A DNA stretch of 64,000 nt from Candidula unifasciata (GCA_905116865.2 CAJHNH020008455.1:1825580-1889579); one strand, 5' to 3'. Counted from the stretch's first letter, positions 12,701 through 27,700 are shown. Translations and numbers: made by a program. The notes: a model not told the origin generated them from the letters alone.

Positions 12701-15700
12701 TTCATTCGCTCCCAAAGGGCCCTCACAGCTAACAGTGTAACAGCAGCACAAATCACCAGCAAACATAAATTATACACACAGCGACAACACCAACACCATA
12801 AAACAACCCATACAAGCAGACGTCAAATGTCAGGCAATGACTCATATAAATACCTGCAGTTTTTCCTTCTCCAATCTGGCCAGCTCAAGCTCTGCTAGTC
12901 TCTGGTTCAATTCTTGTTTCATCTGCTTGAAACTTTTTTCAACCTAAGGGACACAGAAGTCTCAAGCTACTAAATCATGAACTAATTTCTTTATCTTTGT
13001 GCACGTGCAAATGTGTAATGTAAAATTCCATCAAACTTACCCAGGAGTTCTAAGGCTAAAAACTGGTACAAGCTGTTGGAGATCACAAGTTGTGGAAAGG
13101 CATGACTGCCCATGCCAGGGCACTTGATGATGATGATGAGAATGATGATGACGACGAAGAGCCACAAAGACACGGATAATTACCCTGCCCATATCAGATT
13201 TCAGGATCTCTAGAGCCTTATCCACAGAGGCCTTTTCTTGAAGGGCAGACCTGAGAGCAATCTCAGTGTTGGCTTTCTCCTCCTTCAGACTAAGGATTTC
13301 TTGGTCTTTCTTTGTCAGATCTGACATAACAGCCTGCAGCTGGGATTCCATCTGCACAGAAATGTAATTGAGTTATTACAATACTCTTATCTATAATACA
13401 ATATCCACAATGTTGTACTATAATGTACAAGGGGAAGTCAATAAGTAAGTCACCTTTCTGCACACAAATGTAATTGAGTTATTACAATACTCTTATCTAT
13501 AATACAATATCCACAATGTTGTACTATAATGTACAAGGGGAAGTCAATAAGTAAGTCACCTTTCTGCACACAAATGTAATTGAATTATTACAATACTCTG
13601 TATTACACAATCCACAATTTATGCTATAATATACAAGGGGAATTCAATAAGTAAGTAACAAATGATTGTTTAAAAAAAAAACTTAAGATCACAACAATTT
13701 GAAAACTTTATTTTTACACATACAGTGTTTCTTTATTTTTAACATAATTTCCACCTACATTGATGCACTTGTCCAATCGTTTTATCAGTCCTCCCAAACC
13801 TGCTGCACAGAACTGCGTGCTCTGTTTTCTTAACCACATTTTCACTTCACATTCAACTTCTGCGTCATTCGCTAAATGTCTCCTGCTAAGGTGGGTTTTC
13901 AGTGAACCAAAAAAAGTGGAATTCGCTAGTGGCTAAGTTGGGGCTGTAAGGTGAATGTTCCAAAAGTTCCCACCCTAGATGGTTAATTTTCTCCTGAATT
14001 AACTGAGCCATATGTGGTCTGGCATTGTCACGAAGGAGCAGTACTCCTCTAGTCAGCAGGCTTGGAAGTTTTCTTCTTATTGCATCATAAGGCATCGATA
14101 GACCTTTACAGGCTTAAAGCTAGCCAAAAGTCTGGCCACTGAGCATAAAAAGGCCAAAGCACCCGGGACCGGTCTCATTTTGGCTATCCGGACTGAACCC
14201 GCAGGCGCTTAAGGACGTTTTCTATAGTTAGCCCTGAATTTGTCTCTAGTAATTAGACTGTGTAAAGACATAACAGTGTGTATCATAGCTTGAAGACAGT
14301 TCATTTTTTTTAATGAAGTGCTTGGCACGTTGATGATTGATGTTTTGTTATTCGTGAACAGCGCTTAGTTTTGTGTTCAATTTAGTAAAATAAACAGAGG
14401 TTCAATGTGATAAATTATTGTTCCAGTTGCTTGATTCAAGATTGAATTCGTTCATGCACGTAGTTTGCCTTGTTGAATGTAGTCATGTAGTTAGGTTATT
14501 GTTATGTAACTCACTATACAAATATCCTTTATCTGGGCCAAGAACATTTGATTTCATGGTCCCTGCGCAGAAGAACCCTTGTCTTTTCTTTAATTTCCTA
14601 TTTTTGCTGTTCAGCGGGGAACCATTACTTTTTGTCCTAATCACAATTTTCTTTATCCTCCTACTTCCATGTTTTTCCTTTTCTTCTTCCCATTAGCACA
14701 ATAATATGATTGATATATAAAATGCAACTGCAGTCTGAAAGGTGAATGCTTGGAAGAGCCCAATGTAAGACAGGCCAGCGTGCCCAGTTTGTAACCCTTT
14801 GTAAATAAAGTTTGTTCATTCGTTCAATACGTTGTCATTTCAGAAGTAAGCTGCTATGGCACCCACCATGCAGTCAAACATGACCTTGACTACCAGGCCA
14901 ACCCACCCTAAAATAGGTATCAGGCAAAGCTCTGGAAAGCAAAGGCAGCCGGTATGATGTTTACCACATCAAACACCTAGTGATGACTGGTCTATAAAAT
15001 ATAACTAGCATCATATGCCTGATTCGTCATGGGTGTAAACAGGGTTCCTTTTTTTCTTACTTTCACTAAACCCTTTCAGTCCCAGGAGGTTTAGCATCAA
15101 AGGTACAAGGGGTAGTAAAGAGAGACGTAAAATCAGTGCATCTTGGGTTCACTTGGCTTCTAGGTCGGAACACAAGCTGGATCTGCACCACTGGGTGGTG
15201 AATTGATGCATGACAAGGCAGATGTGATCAAGACCTTTTGGGAAAAAGCAACAGAATCAGTAGATATAGAAGATTATTATGGCCTGGAGAGAATGAGGCA
15301 TCTGGGTGTAACCAGAGGGTCCTGCCGACTCACTACACTCAGAGGAAAGGCAAAACAGACAAATAACCAGATTGTGACCGGTACTATCAGTACTGGAACT
15401 CTGCGATGGCTGCAGAAGATGAGGACGGAGCATGCATGGGCATGCCCCAAGTACTGCGATGTCAATTCTTGACTCAACTCAACTCAACTAGGTCAGAACC
15501 TATGAACATATGATACGTTCCTTGGGACTGAAAGCGTTAACTATAAACACATACATCATGGCATCCCCAAAACTCACAGAAAGAATTATAGGACAGAAGG
15601 AGAAGAAAGAAAAAAACCAGTCATATTAACCTGAATCATTCTTTGTTCCATCTCCTCTAAAGATTTCTCCTTGTCTGCAAGAGTCTCCTCTGCAACAGCC

Positions 15701-18700
15701 AGTCTCTTCATGACATCCATCTGCCCTGTCTCCATGGAGATTAACTGCTCATGTCGTCTCTTTGCCTCCGTATGGGCCCGATCTAGTTGAGCCTCCAGTT
15801 CATTGGTTGCCTGCTGCAGGATAGCCAATCGAGATTTCTCTTCTTCTGCTGTGGTTACCTAAATAGGACAAGAGAAACTGATCTTTTAATCTGAAATTTT
15901 ACAAATGTTAATGACTATAGCGAATGAAAAGAGAATTACTGAAAGAAATAAAAAAAAAAGACAACTGAACATTAAAAGACATAATACTCTTTTAAAAACC
16001 ATGGTGGAGGGAAATGTCAAAGAGTGGAAGAGATAGACAACGATACAAGTGGAAGGACAAAATCAAGAGACGGACAAACAGCAGTCTGAGAGAGTGTACT
16101 ACCAAGACAAGATATAGATAATTATAATTATTTTACACGGACAGTTTGAATATTTTGCCTATATAATTGAGTAAATTAACAGTTACCATGCCATTGTAAA
16201 AAATTAATTAAAATTACTTACAGGTTAAATTTTGCAACAAGACATGCATTATTATTTGCAGAAATGAATACCCTTTCATGTAGTGTAAAAAAAAAGTAAC
16301 ATTCAACAATTTTGAATAAAATAGTCAGTTTGGATTTAACTTATGTACGGTGGGTCCTACTGCCAGAATCAAGTTAAAAATTCATGAAATGTTCGGCCGC
16401 AGCCTTAACCTATGTATGGTGGGTCCCATTTCAGAATAAAGTAAAAACTCATGAAATTTTTGGCCACAGCCTTAACTTATGTACAGTGGGTCCCACTGTC
16501 AGAATCAAGTTAAAAACTCAAGAAATATTTGGCGGCAGCCATTACACTATGAATGGCAATTTCCCATGTCGGAATTAAGTAAATCTTGTGAAATGCTCGG
16601 CAGTAGCCATCACACTATGTATGGTATAAAGTGCTCTGGTTATAATTCAATAACAACTCATGAAATATTTAGATGCTGTCATTACACTATGTCGGCGTCT
16701 GTGGCCTAGGCATTGCGAACACGCTTCGTAATGCCGGGTTCGATCCCGGCTGCTGGCCTTGCACCTTCAGTTGGTTTCAACAGTGGTATCAAGAAGCCGA
16801 TTATCTAGAAAGCAATGGCAAACTATTAGACGTAAATTTGCCTAGAAAAACCATAACAACTCACAAATGCTGATGTTGGTTCTGCAATGTCCTGTAAAGG
16901 ATTCGCAACTAACTTTACATTACACTAAATCAAAAATTATCTGGGCGGAGAATATACCCTAACAGGGCCTCAGTCACGTGTCGATTGCGCAGTTCCATCG
17001 TTTTGAAAATGCGAGCTTCCGGCGATTTCCGCCGCCGCCGAATTGTGAACTTTTGGCAACCTCCACCACCACCGAGATTGTCCCCCACGCCGCTCACGTG
17101 GCGTGGATTGGGGCTAAACTAGATGGCTAGGACTCACGAGCAGCAACTACCGCATCTCCTGCAGCTTCCTTCATTTTATTTGCTCGTGAGTCCTAGCCAT
17201 CTAGTTTAGCCTCAATCCAAACCGCGTTAGCGGCGCGGGAGACACTCTCGGCGGCGGCTGCCGAAAGTTTGCAATTCGGCGGTGGCGTTATAGTCCCCGG
17301 AAGTGCGCAATCGACAAGTGTCTGAGGCCCGGTTAGGGTATATTTTTCGCCCCAATAATTCCGTTATCCGGAAGATAGCAGTTTTCTCTTACTTTTTCTT
17401 TGAAACTGTCTGTTATGTTTATTTTTAATATGGTATCAGTGTCACTGCAATTTCCACTGGGCCTTTGTGGCACTGCATTTGAATATTTATTATTTCCCCA
17501 CAGGATCTTCACAAACCTTTTCAGTTTTAATTTAACATATTTAATAGGTTGTAACGGTCAATAACTTGCTTGTCTAAAAATTAATTTCCTCTCTATAGCA
17601 TTCCAAGCTTTGAGGTTTATCGCTCAGATATAACCTGTTCCATTCATCTCTGTGGTTAGCTTTCTCTTTCTAGTTGGCGACTCCAAAAATTTGTAGACTT
17701 TTTGTATATTATCTCTCTACTGTCTTCTTGGTCTGCCTTGTGGTCTACAGTCATTCTGCTCTTGTGCGTATGCTAGTTTAGTCTCTTTGTTTGGTATCTG
17801 CCAAATTTCTATCTGTCGCAACTACTGCATTCTATTAACCCTCGTGGTGCCTGTATCTAGTGCTTATTTAAACAGATTATGCATTTCGTTGTTGTTTTCC
17901 CTCTGCATATCTGGTGGGTCCAAAGAATCGTCGTAAGTCTGTTCTCAGATGTCTGCAACAATTAATCATACAAACTAAATTGTTACTTTTAAGTGTACAA
18001 TAAAAGACCATACCTGATAATTAAAAGTGTCTTCATAGAGTTTTCTTTCACGCTGTATCTCTAAGAAAGCTGACTCCCGCTCCATCATGTCAGACTGTAT
18101 TCCTTCCAAGTGCCTTGCCAGCAGCTCCTTGTCCTGCAGAGCTCGCTGTTGGGTCTCAGACAACTGATGCCTTAGCCGAGCTGATTCAGACTTCAGCCTC
18201 TCTACAATCGTGCCATGGGACATTGCTTGAGCCTGAGATTTTCAGAAATAACAACAGTTACAATATATATTTCTCCTATACTATAAAACCGATGCACTTG
18301 TTCACTCTGTTCCCTGTCTGCATTCCCGGACTAATTAGGGGTGTTTTCCTTGGTCAACAGTGCATCAGTCTGGGAGGCAAGCAACCAATAGATCTGTAAA
18401 AGAGATGTGCAATCAAAACTAAAGTCCAAAGTCCAGCAGTCGACGAACAACTAGAATCTTCTGCCAGAGTTTACAGCTGATGAATGCTAAAATGAAGAAG
18501 ATTTTCTTCTTCTACTTTGCATCTTCTAAAGAGCATAAACCCACAAATAACCCCAGCTAAGCTCTTTTTAGACTTTTTCTGAGGGTCTCTGTGGTGAAGT
18601 GTTTAAGCCGTTTACCTCGCAGGTTCGTTTCACATCATTTTACGGAGACCCTTAGAAATTGTCATCAGAGCTACGGTGTTCTTGCTTTATGTGACACTCT

Positions 18701-21700
18701 CGGCAAGGGGCTAGCCATTCTGTGGAGAGAGATTGAGCCATATGGAATAAAACCTGGTGCAACGAAATTGATCCTCTTGAATTTAACCTTCTGACTGTTA
18801 GAATTGTACATGAAAGGTTGCGACTTTAACCTTTTGATTTTGCTCCTGACTGGTTGCACCATTTAACCTTTAGACTTTCTTCGTGGTTGGGATTTTGAGA
18901 TTCAGTTTTCTTCTGCAGGATAAAGTAGCCACTCTTATGCCAACCTTCCTTAATGCCCCTTATGGCATGCAAGGGAGGCTACAGTGTTACTATTTTTTTT
19001 TTTGCTTCTGCAAACTCTCCATAGTTACCATCCTTCAACAGAATACACCAGTTCTTCATCGTCTTCTTCATGTTTACCAGCTGCAACCTCTAGCAGAAAG
19101 TTCTGGTTGTTCATCCACTCCTGAACTTTGGTATACACCAGTTCATTATGTCGCTTCTTCCTGATGCAGCAAAGTCCTACTGCTGAATGCATCCAGCAGG
19201 TGAAGCTGTTCTGCACTGACAGGCTGAGTCAGATGAGATTTAGCTCAATGCCAGTTGATCCCCCTCACCTAAAACTTTCAATTAAGTGGAGGGCAATGGA
19301 GTATCACATAATAATGTTAACAACATGCCAATCCACATGGTGGCATCTGAAGATGATGGTGATGATTTACCACAGATTTATCAGATTTATTGCAAAGAAA
19401 GGGATTCCAAGGGTCACCAGCACCAGGGGTTACACAGGTCAAGATCTATTCACACTTCCTAGAAACAGATTCCCTACCAGTGGATTAGTCAATGTAGCTG
19501 GATCAACATTTCCTGCAAAATTAGAATGCCTCTGCCTGAAAGGTGAGGAACCAACAGTCTGCACACAATAAGCCAGATCTGTAAAACAGATGTGCATACA
19601 ACACTCAAGTCCTGAAACAAGCCCCCCACCAAAAACCCAAAAAATCTAAGACACTGGTTAACCAGGATTTTTTGCCAGAGTTTTGAACTGGAGAATGCTA
19701 ACAACAGGAACAATAATTGTGACAAGGAAACAACAGCATGACAGCTAGGGCCTTTTGTTTTAGAAAAATAGGTGCCGGTACTCATCATAAAGTGTATACA
19801 CGAGGTACCGGTACTCACCATAAAGTGTGTACACGAGGTACCAGTACTTCACATAAAGTGTCTATTATAGTAGTGCTGAAAAAAAGGTGCTAGTACTGCA
19901 TTCTATCAGAAAAAAAAAGTGCTGGTGACAGTTAAATGCTCTCAAAGGAGCCCAACAGGTGGCGACACATGCAGCAACAGTGCCAATGATTAAAGTGATG
20001 ATGATGATGACAATGGTGGTGGCAGTACCTGAAGGATCGTTAACTCTCTTTGCAATTTTGCCCGAACATCATGAGCTAACTGTAATTGTTCTTGGTACCA
20101 CTCTTTTGCTTTCACTAGTGACATGAGGTCATTTCTCGAGGTTCTGGCTTCTGTTTCGGCCTCCATTTTAGCCTGGATACTGGTCTGAACCTCCACATAT
20201 AACTCGGCTATAAAAAAAAGGTGGGGGGGGGGGGGGGGGTTCAGAATTATGCACAAATATCATTAGCAGATATAATTCTAAAACTAAAACAGGAGGAAAG
20301 CAACAGCAATAGACAAAATCTGGATGAAAGGATTGAGGAAAGGAAATTCATACAAACATAACACTGCAGATAGAGACAATTATTTCTTCTTCTTTTCTCT
20401 ACTCCTGGAATGCCTAGCGGCATGGGGCGGGAAGACATCTCTGGAACAGGCCCTTCTGTTCACTTTGTATTTGTATAAACTACTTTTCAGCGTCTCTTCT
20501 GCGGTCCAGTTTCTGCGTGGTCAGCCTCTGGCTCTGCTACTGCTGTATCTGTATAATACTGCTCTCTGTGGTGCCCAGTCTGATGCCAATCTTGTTACAT
20601 GGCCAAACTTCCAAGTGAATGAAAAAAAAGGAGACTGAAAAAAGACTTACCAATTTTATTTTTTAAAGCCTGCACATTCATATCCTTGGCTCTTATGTCA
20701 TCTCTCATCTCCTGACTCCTAACCTAGGAAACCAAATAAAAATATTATAGCTATATGTATGTGTATATATGTGTATATGGCTAAACAACTAGTCATTTCC
20801 GGTTTGACACAGTTCAGTAAATTTGGTTATCTCTGCCTGACTGTGGTTACCTGTTCTCGAAAACCAAATCTAAATTCTGCTGGTTCTATGTGCACCTGAG
20901 CTGTGTTTAATAGGCCAGGATATAAATACAGTAACTTTAAAAAAATTAGTCAATATTTCAGGTCCATCAGGTATTCCCATAACAAAGCTGTCTGCCTGGT
21001 GCTCTGTGTTGTAGAATTGGTTTCAGATTCCATCTTTTTGTTTGCAAATGCATTTTTTTAGAGCTCTCTTGTCACCACAGGAGGTGAGAAGTTGCATGCT
21101 CTATGAAACACTTACAGTATGGGGAAAAGGCTACTATGTAGAGGGGAGCGAGCGAGACAGAGATAGCGGTGAGTGATAGGGAGAGAGGGGAAAGCAGTGA
21201 GACAGAGGGGAGGGAGAGAGAGACAGAGAGAGAGAGACAGAGAGAGGGAGAGAGGAAAAGAGAGGACAGAGTGTGGGATAAAATCTGTGCAAGAAGATGA
21301 TCCTTCATTTACATAAGAAGCTTTTGATTTCTCACTGGGAAAGCTACAGCAGGAGAAGAGGGAGGGGTGGGTTGTTTTACTTAAATGACCTTTAACCTCA
21401 TGAAGCCGTCCATCAGCTTAAAAAAATGACACAGAAATTTTTCATAATAATTTAGTCACAACGCAGAGATCTGGAAGTATCCACACCTACATCAGCATTT
21501 GAGTCATTCAATAATCACAATTAACCTCCCCCACCTGGATCTTCACACCCGGTCATGCCGGCATGACAGGCAATGAGCGAGTGGACCAGCTAACAAGCAA
21601 TGCACAAATGCATGTGGGAAAAAGTACGGACAGAGCAGACATCATCAGTGCTGTACGGACTGGGCTAGTGGATAATGATAAATCTCTGACACTAACACGA

Positions 21701-24700
21701 CTGCATAGCCTTAGAGTAAAGTGTGGTAAAGCATAACTATGCCAACTTCAAGGCCGAGATAGAAGACATAACTAACTCCTCATGAGAACACTTAGTAGAG
21801 GTTGCTGCCTCAAAAGCATTAGCATGGGTATCCAAGCAAACCACCACACAGGCAGTAATTATATCAGACTCCATGAATATGCTTCAGAAGATAGCAACAG
21901 GCGGTATGCGCTTTGATTGGGTAGAAAGCATTTGAAAATCGCACTTAACCTCCCTCACCTGGATCTACACACCTGGTCATGTTGGCGAAAAGGAAAATGA
22001 GTGAGCGGACCGACTGGCAAACATTGCACCAAGGCATGTGGGAAGAAGCATGGACAGAGCAGATATCGTCAACGCTGTACGGACTGGGCTAGTGGATAAT
22101 GAGGAAAACCAGACACTAACACAATTGCATGACAAGGGAGTAAAGCATGGTGAAGCACGTCTATGCCGTCTTCGAGGCCGAGATAAGAGACAATATAACC
22201 AGCTTCTCATGGGAACATTTAGTAGAAGTACTTTGGAGTGGCTGCTGCATCGGAGGACTGAGCACGCATGGGAATTCCCAATGTGCAGTGACACTGATTG
22301 TGATAACATAACATAATATAACTTAGCTGAGGTGCCTTGGAGTGGCTGCTGCATCAGAGGACTGAGCATATGGGGGAATACCCAATATGCAGTGACGTCC
22401 ACTGTGATAAAATAACATAATATAACTCAGCTGAGGCACCTTGGAGTGGCTGCTGCATCAGAGGACTGAGCATATGGGGGAATACCCAATATGCAGTGAC
22501 GTCCACTGTGATAAAATAACATAATATAACATAAACACATCTAATGATAGCACACTAAAAAACTCACCTGAAGTCTATTTGCAGTGTCCTGGGCAACTTG
22601 AAGCTCATCCTGAAACGCCCTGACTTCTTCAGCCTTTTCACAAAGCATTCTGTTAGCGTCAACAATGGTCTGTTCTAACAGCTTTCTAGACAGCCTCAAG
22701 TTTTCAACTTCTTTCCTCAAGTTTCCATCACCAGCTGAACCACCTTCCTTTTGCCAACTTGCCAGTTTGGATTTTAGGGTAGCTAACTGTGCTTGCAGCT
22801 CTGTCCTCTCCTGGGAAAAAAACAAAATTAATGTTTACTGCATTAGAATTTAGAGCTATCTAGACCAGGTAAAGTCCTGGGAAGTAAATGCGGCTGGTGT
22901 GATGCTGACCACATCAACCACCGAGCGCCACAATTAGTTTTTAAATGTAGGTCATGGATTTTCTGTCCAAAGTATTCAGGTGTGCAGGGTAATGAGCAAG
23001 CTGATAGATTAGCTGATGCCGCTCCTCTGGATGGTGAGCTATACTATATGATAAATCGGATGTGGTAAAAGCTCTCTGGGATCAAGTGGACAGTGCAATA
23101 GAACAGACTGAGTATCCATACACTGACAGACTAATTCAGTGGGTGGGGGAGCAGAGAGACCTGCAGATATTCAACACTGAGGGGAAAACATAAGCAGACT
23201 TTTAATCACATTGCAACCGGTAACACTGGCATACCGACTCTTTGCCGTTGGCTATAGAGGAAAGAGATGGAGCACATGTAGGAATGTCCGGAGTGCAGGG
23301 ATGTCCATTCCTGATGCATTCATTTATTTGTTAACATAGAATGAAGCACTGAAATTTGCGTTTTTTTCTAGCCTAAATGTACACAGTGTATAGTTCATTG
23401 TTACTCTGTTCATCTCACAATGGATGTCTTAGACTAACTTAAAAATACATTAAATATATTGGTGAAACGGGTCTACGGCTGGCTGACAGGTTCAGACAAC
23501 ATATGTGGAATGTGCAGAATGGTACCCTGAAACCAGTACCGTTGCACTTCAATTCCCAGGATCACCAAGGTGTCCTCGACATGGAGGTGACAGCCATTAA
23601 ATCTAGCCACTCCAGCGACAAGAGTCCACAAGTCTCTTGAAAATCATTTTATTTACACTTTGGGTACTTTAACACTCTGGACTAAACTGCCAACAGTTTG
23701 CTACACTACTGATATTGCACAGATATTAAAATTTAAATATACTTTATAAGTTTTAGTGGACGTGCTTCAACCCTACACAGTATTTAGGTAAGATGGCTAA
23801 GCAGATATGGATGTACTGTGGACTTATAGAATGCAATACAATTATTATACATTGTATGAATTATATAGTTGTGATTTTTTTTAAACATTATGTTACAGTA
23901 TGGTATGATATTCCATAATTATGTGATGTATTAAATGTTTCTTTCAGTCTATTTAATAATGGTAGGAAGATATGGGTATAGTGTTCAATTACATGTGTTT
24001 TCTTTAGTTCTAAAATATGTTTATTTTTACAAATGTCCAAAAGAAGGAGAAATGTCTTTAATCCTACACTGATATTTAATTTTGTGGTGTAATAGGAAGG
24101 AGCATTTGTTAAATGCAGATCAACAAGCTATCAAGAAGTTTTATGGTGCCACAAAATATATGAAGATGGAGTAATGTGTATCAATGCACCAGGAGGAACC
24201 GGAAAGACCTTCCCTGTCAATATACTGCTTGCCAGAATTACAGGAGGAAAGAATACTGCACTCCGTTTAGCAACTTCAGGTATTGCAGCAACATTATTGA
24301 CTGGTTGCCCATCCATTGTTACAAATCCCAACTGATTCAATCCAAACAACATGCCTGTTTGCAACATCAAGAAAGACAGTGCAAAAGCCAAATTGCTGCA
24401 GGAGGCTCAGGTCCTATTCTGGGTTGAGATTTCGATTATGCCCAAGTATGGTCTCGAAGCCGTGAACAGGAGGCAACAAAGATCTAATGGGATGCCTGAC
24501 TGTCATCCTTGCTGGTGATTTCCGGCAAACGCTACCAGTAATTCCAAGAGGCACGATGGCCGATGAGATCAAAGCCTGTTTACAGTCCTCAACTCTTTGG
24601 ACAGACATAAAAATTATTACATTAACTACCAACATGTGAATGCAACAACTCAGTTACAAAAACTCACAACAGTTTTCAGAATATTTGCTTCACACTGGTG

Positions 24701-27700
24701 ACGGGAAAGAAGCAACAAGTGAAAATAGGAAAATCAGGCTCTCCAATGAATTTTGTAATATCTGCCCTATACTTATAGTTTTATTAATCATCTGTATGCA
24801 GATATCACATCAAATATCCAGTAATCACATAAATATCCAGAACCACAAATAGCTCCAGGAATGTGCAATTTCAACACCTCGAAATGCGAGAGTTGTTGAC
24901 ATCAACTTCACAATACAAGATTCACTTTCACATGCAGCAAGAACATACTTCTCAACAAATATGTGCTTAAATGATTATGAAGCCACAAGCTATCCAGTTG
25001 AATTTTTGAATTCAGGGATTTTCTGTGCATAGATTAGCGCTGACAGTTGGGAGCCCAGTTACGTTGCTACGTAATTTGGACCCACCTAAGCTGAGCAATG
25101 GGTCCAGACGTATAGTGAAGGCATTACATACATATGTCATGAAGCAACTATTTTAACTAGACCATTTGAGGGTGACCATGTCCTAGTTACAAGAATTCTG
25201 CTTAATCCAACTGACTTGCCGTTTTCATTGAGATGATTGCAATTTTCTGTGCAACTTGTATTTGCAATCACAATACATAAGGTACAAGGGCAATCGCTCG
25301 AAGTCACAGGGTTGGATTTGACTCATGAGTGCTTTTCATTCGGACATTGATATATTGGATCGTCAAGGACGATGGATCCTTTATCATCGGCGATGATTAT
25401 AGCAGACTAAAAATATTGTCTATAGCCAAGTATTAAGATAAATTTGGTGAGTACAATTAATTAGAATAAATGTAGATTGCTTTACTCTTTCGCATAATGC
25501 ATATAAACATTCTATAAATATGATCAAAAAAGAAAAATGGGTTCTTTATTATATCCTACCCCAGACGACGCCACAGGACAGTCCAACATTTTAGAGGGTG
25601 GTAAGACTGGGTTTCCCGGCTTTCTGATGCTTTTAACAACCCCAAAACATCTAGAACTGGCCCTAACCCCAACCCACCTATGTCCCACAAGATATGGCAG
25701 CCTTGGTCCCACGACTGCATGCAGCCTATCTACTACCCCCTAAAATATTAGACTGTCCCATGACCTGTGGATTTCCCGTTTGAGGTAGATAATAAAGCAC
25801 CGAAGAATGAAAACAAACATGTGAAATTTTTAAAAAGTATTATGAATACAGAGAAAACCTAACAATTTATAAATTAAAATAGAGAATAGAAAATTACATG
25901 TTCATTTAGGAAAAAACCTCCTAACCTGATAACTAGACAGAAAAAAATTATCGTAATTCTGGAACAGAAAGTTTATTTTTTAAATATTGTTTTTTTATGT
26001 TCTGCTCCAGAATCGCAGCCTAAAAGATTTAACACCCAGTGACTCAAAGAGACACTATTCGGATATACGTCCTATAGCAGCAAATTCCTGAAACCCTATT
26101 CATCAGTATGTTGTTGCTGGCACCTTTTGGTCTGTCCAGACGATAGTGTTAAATGTGTTATGAAGAGGCATGGGACTCATGGTGATTGGCCTGTGTGACT
26201 AGCAAGACCCGCCCACATTTAGACAAGTTTTCCACACTTACAGCATGGGATTTCAAGACCGTTGCTGTCATCATATGTATTTAGTGTTTTTCTTCTTAGA
26301 TGTCCAGCTCTCATCCTTTCTGCAATCCTTTCTTCTTGTATTTCTGATTGGCCCCCTCCGTGCAACACGGTACATAGCATTTTGTTCCCACAAATCTACC
26401 TCAACACCCGTATCATTCATGTTCCACTTGCACACATTTTTATATCAAAGTAGAGGCCCGCCTCAACATCTTAAACCATCAATTATTCATCACAAAGGTT
26501 GTCTTTAGGGACTCTACTATTCTCCATTCTTCAGGTATGATCCGGCCACCTGCGTCTTCAGAGACTATGAGCATTGAGAAAACTGTTGCAATACCTACTC
26601 TTTCCTCAGTGCTTGTGATCTTGTCTTGCCACTTAATTGTTCAACAGTATAAAACAGTCATATGATGGCACCCTAAGGTGACAAAGTAACTGGCTGTCTA
26701 GTATGGGTGGGTCTTTAGAGAAAAGAAAAAAATGCTGAGGGCATTATTCTTATTAATAGGCGTATCATGCGCAAACTTTAGAAAATCTTAGAGTTTTTAT
26801 AACCGCATTTGCACTACCACTGCTGGATGACATCTGTAAGGTCAACTGTTGAGCAGTGATTGGCCTAACAGTAAGAATAATGCTCTCAGCGCATTTCGAC
26901 CTTTCAGCGTTCGTGGTTGTGGCAGATAGTCCATAGTGCAGCCAATCAAGCAGCTGCATGTCTCCACTTCTAGATCCTTTCATTCTCTGAACCAAACAAC
27001 CGTATTCCTGTCAACTGCAAAACTTCCATACACATCACATATATGCTTGTTAATGTTCACAACAGTTTCCTTCTCTGCAACAAGAAATTCTATCACAATT
27101 CCCTGCTCAGATAGCAAAATGCTTTGCAATGTGGTACACACAATCGGCACAGACCATACATAAAGTGTGCATAATTTCATGCTTCTATGTTCATTACTCA
27201 AACTACTGGATTTAATTTGCCTAGAAAAACCACAACAGCCAGAAAGTGCTAGGGTTGATTCTGAAAAAGCTTCATTACTAGCTGAGAAAAAACAATGTGG
27301 TGCATTACTTTCTGAACACCCGCTATAACAATAATTTTATAAGAAACAATTAAAATAAAAACTTTGCAGAAAACTAAAACTGTCAACGATTCTTACCTGC
27401 AGCATTATCTGCGACTCTTCTGACAATATTTCTAGCTGGCCGTGAAGTCTCGCCTTCTCTTTCAACAGTTCATCAAAATGTTTCTTACTGAAGGAGGTGA
27501 GATAGGAAATCCCTCCAGGAGATGTAGAGTGGGTGTAAGGGCTTTGATTGGGTGTGGAGGTTCCGCGGTTTTCAGTAGAAAATTCTGGGGACAACTGATG
27601 TGATGGCAAGTCTATTTTAGAATCTGGGGTATAAAAATCTGCCATTCTTGTCAACAGTGGTGTACCAGAGGTAGAGTTGGTTTTTGTGGACTGTGTTGGG

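Noticed and set aside
16690..16765. Functional tRNA gene at the SINE head
   Set aside because: Good A/B boxes, but no complete cloverleaf with a sensible anticodon arm was evident and the SINE body follows directly; similar heads recur in dispersed copies.
19128..19571. 147-codon plus frame
   Set aside because: Its C-terminal third is the GAA-tailed retroposon and the rest has no recognisable domain.
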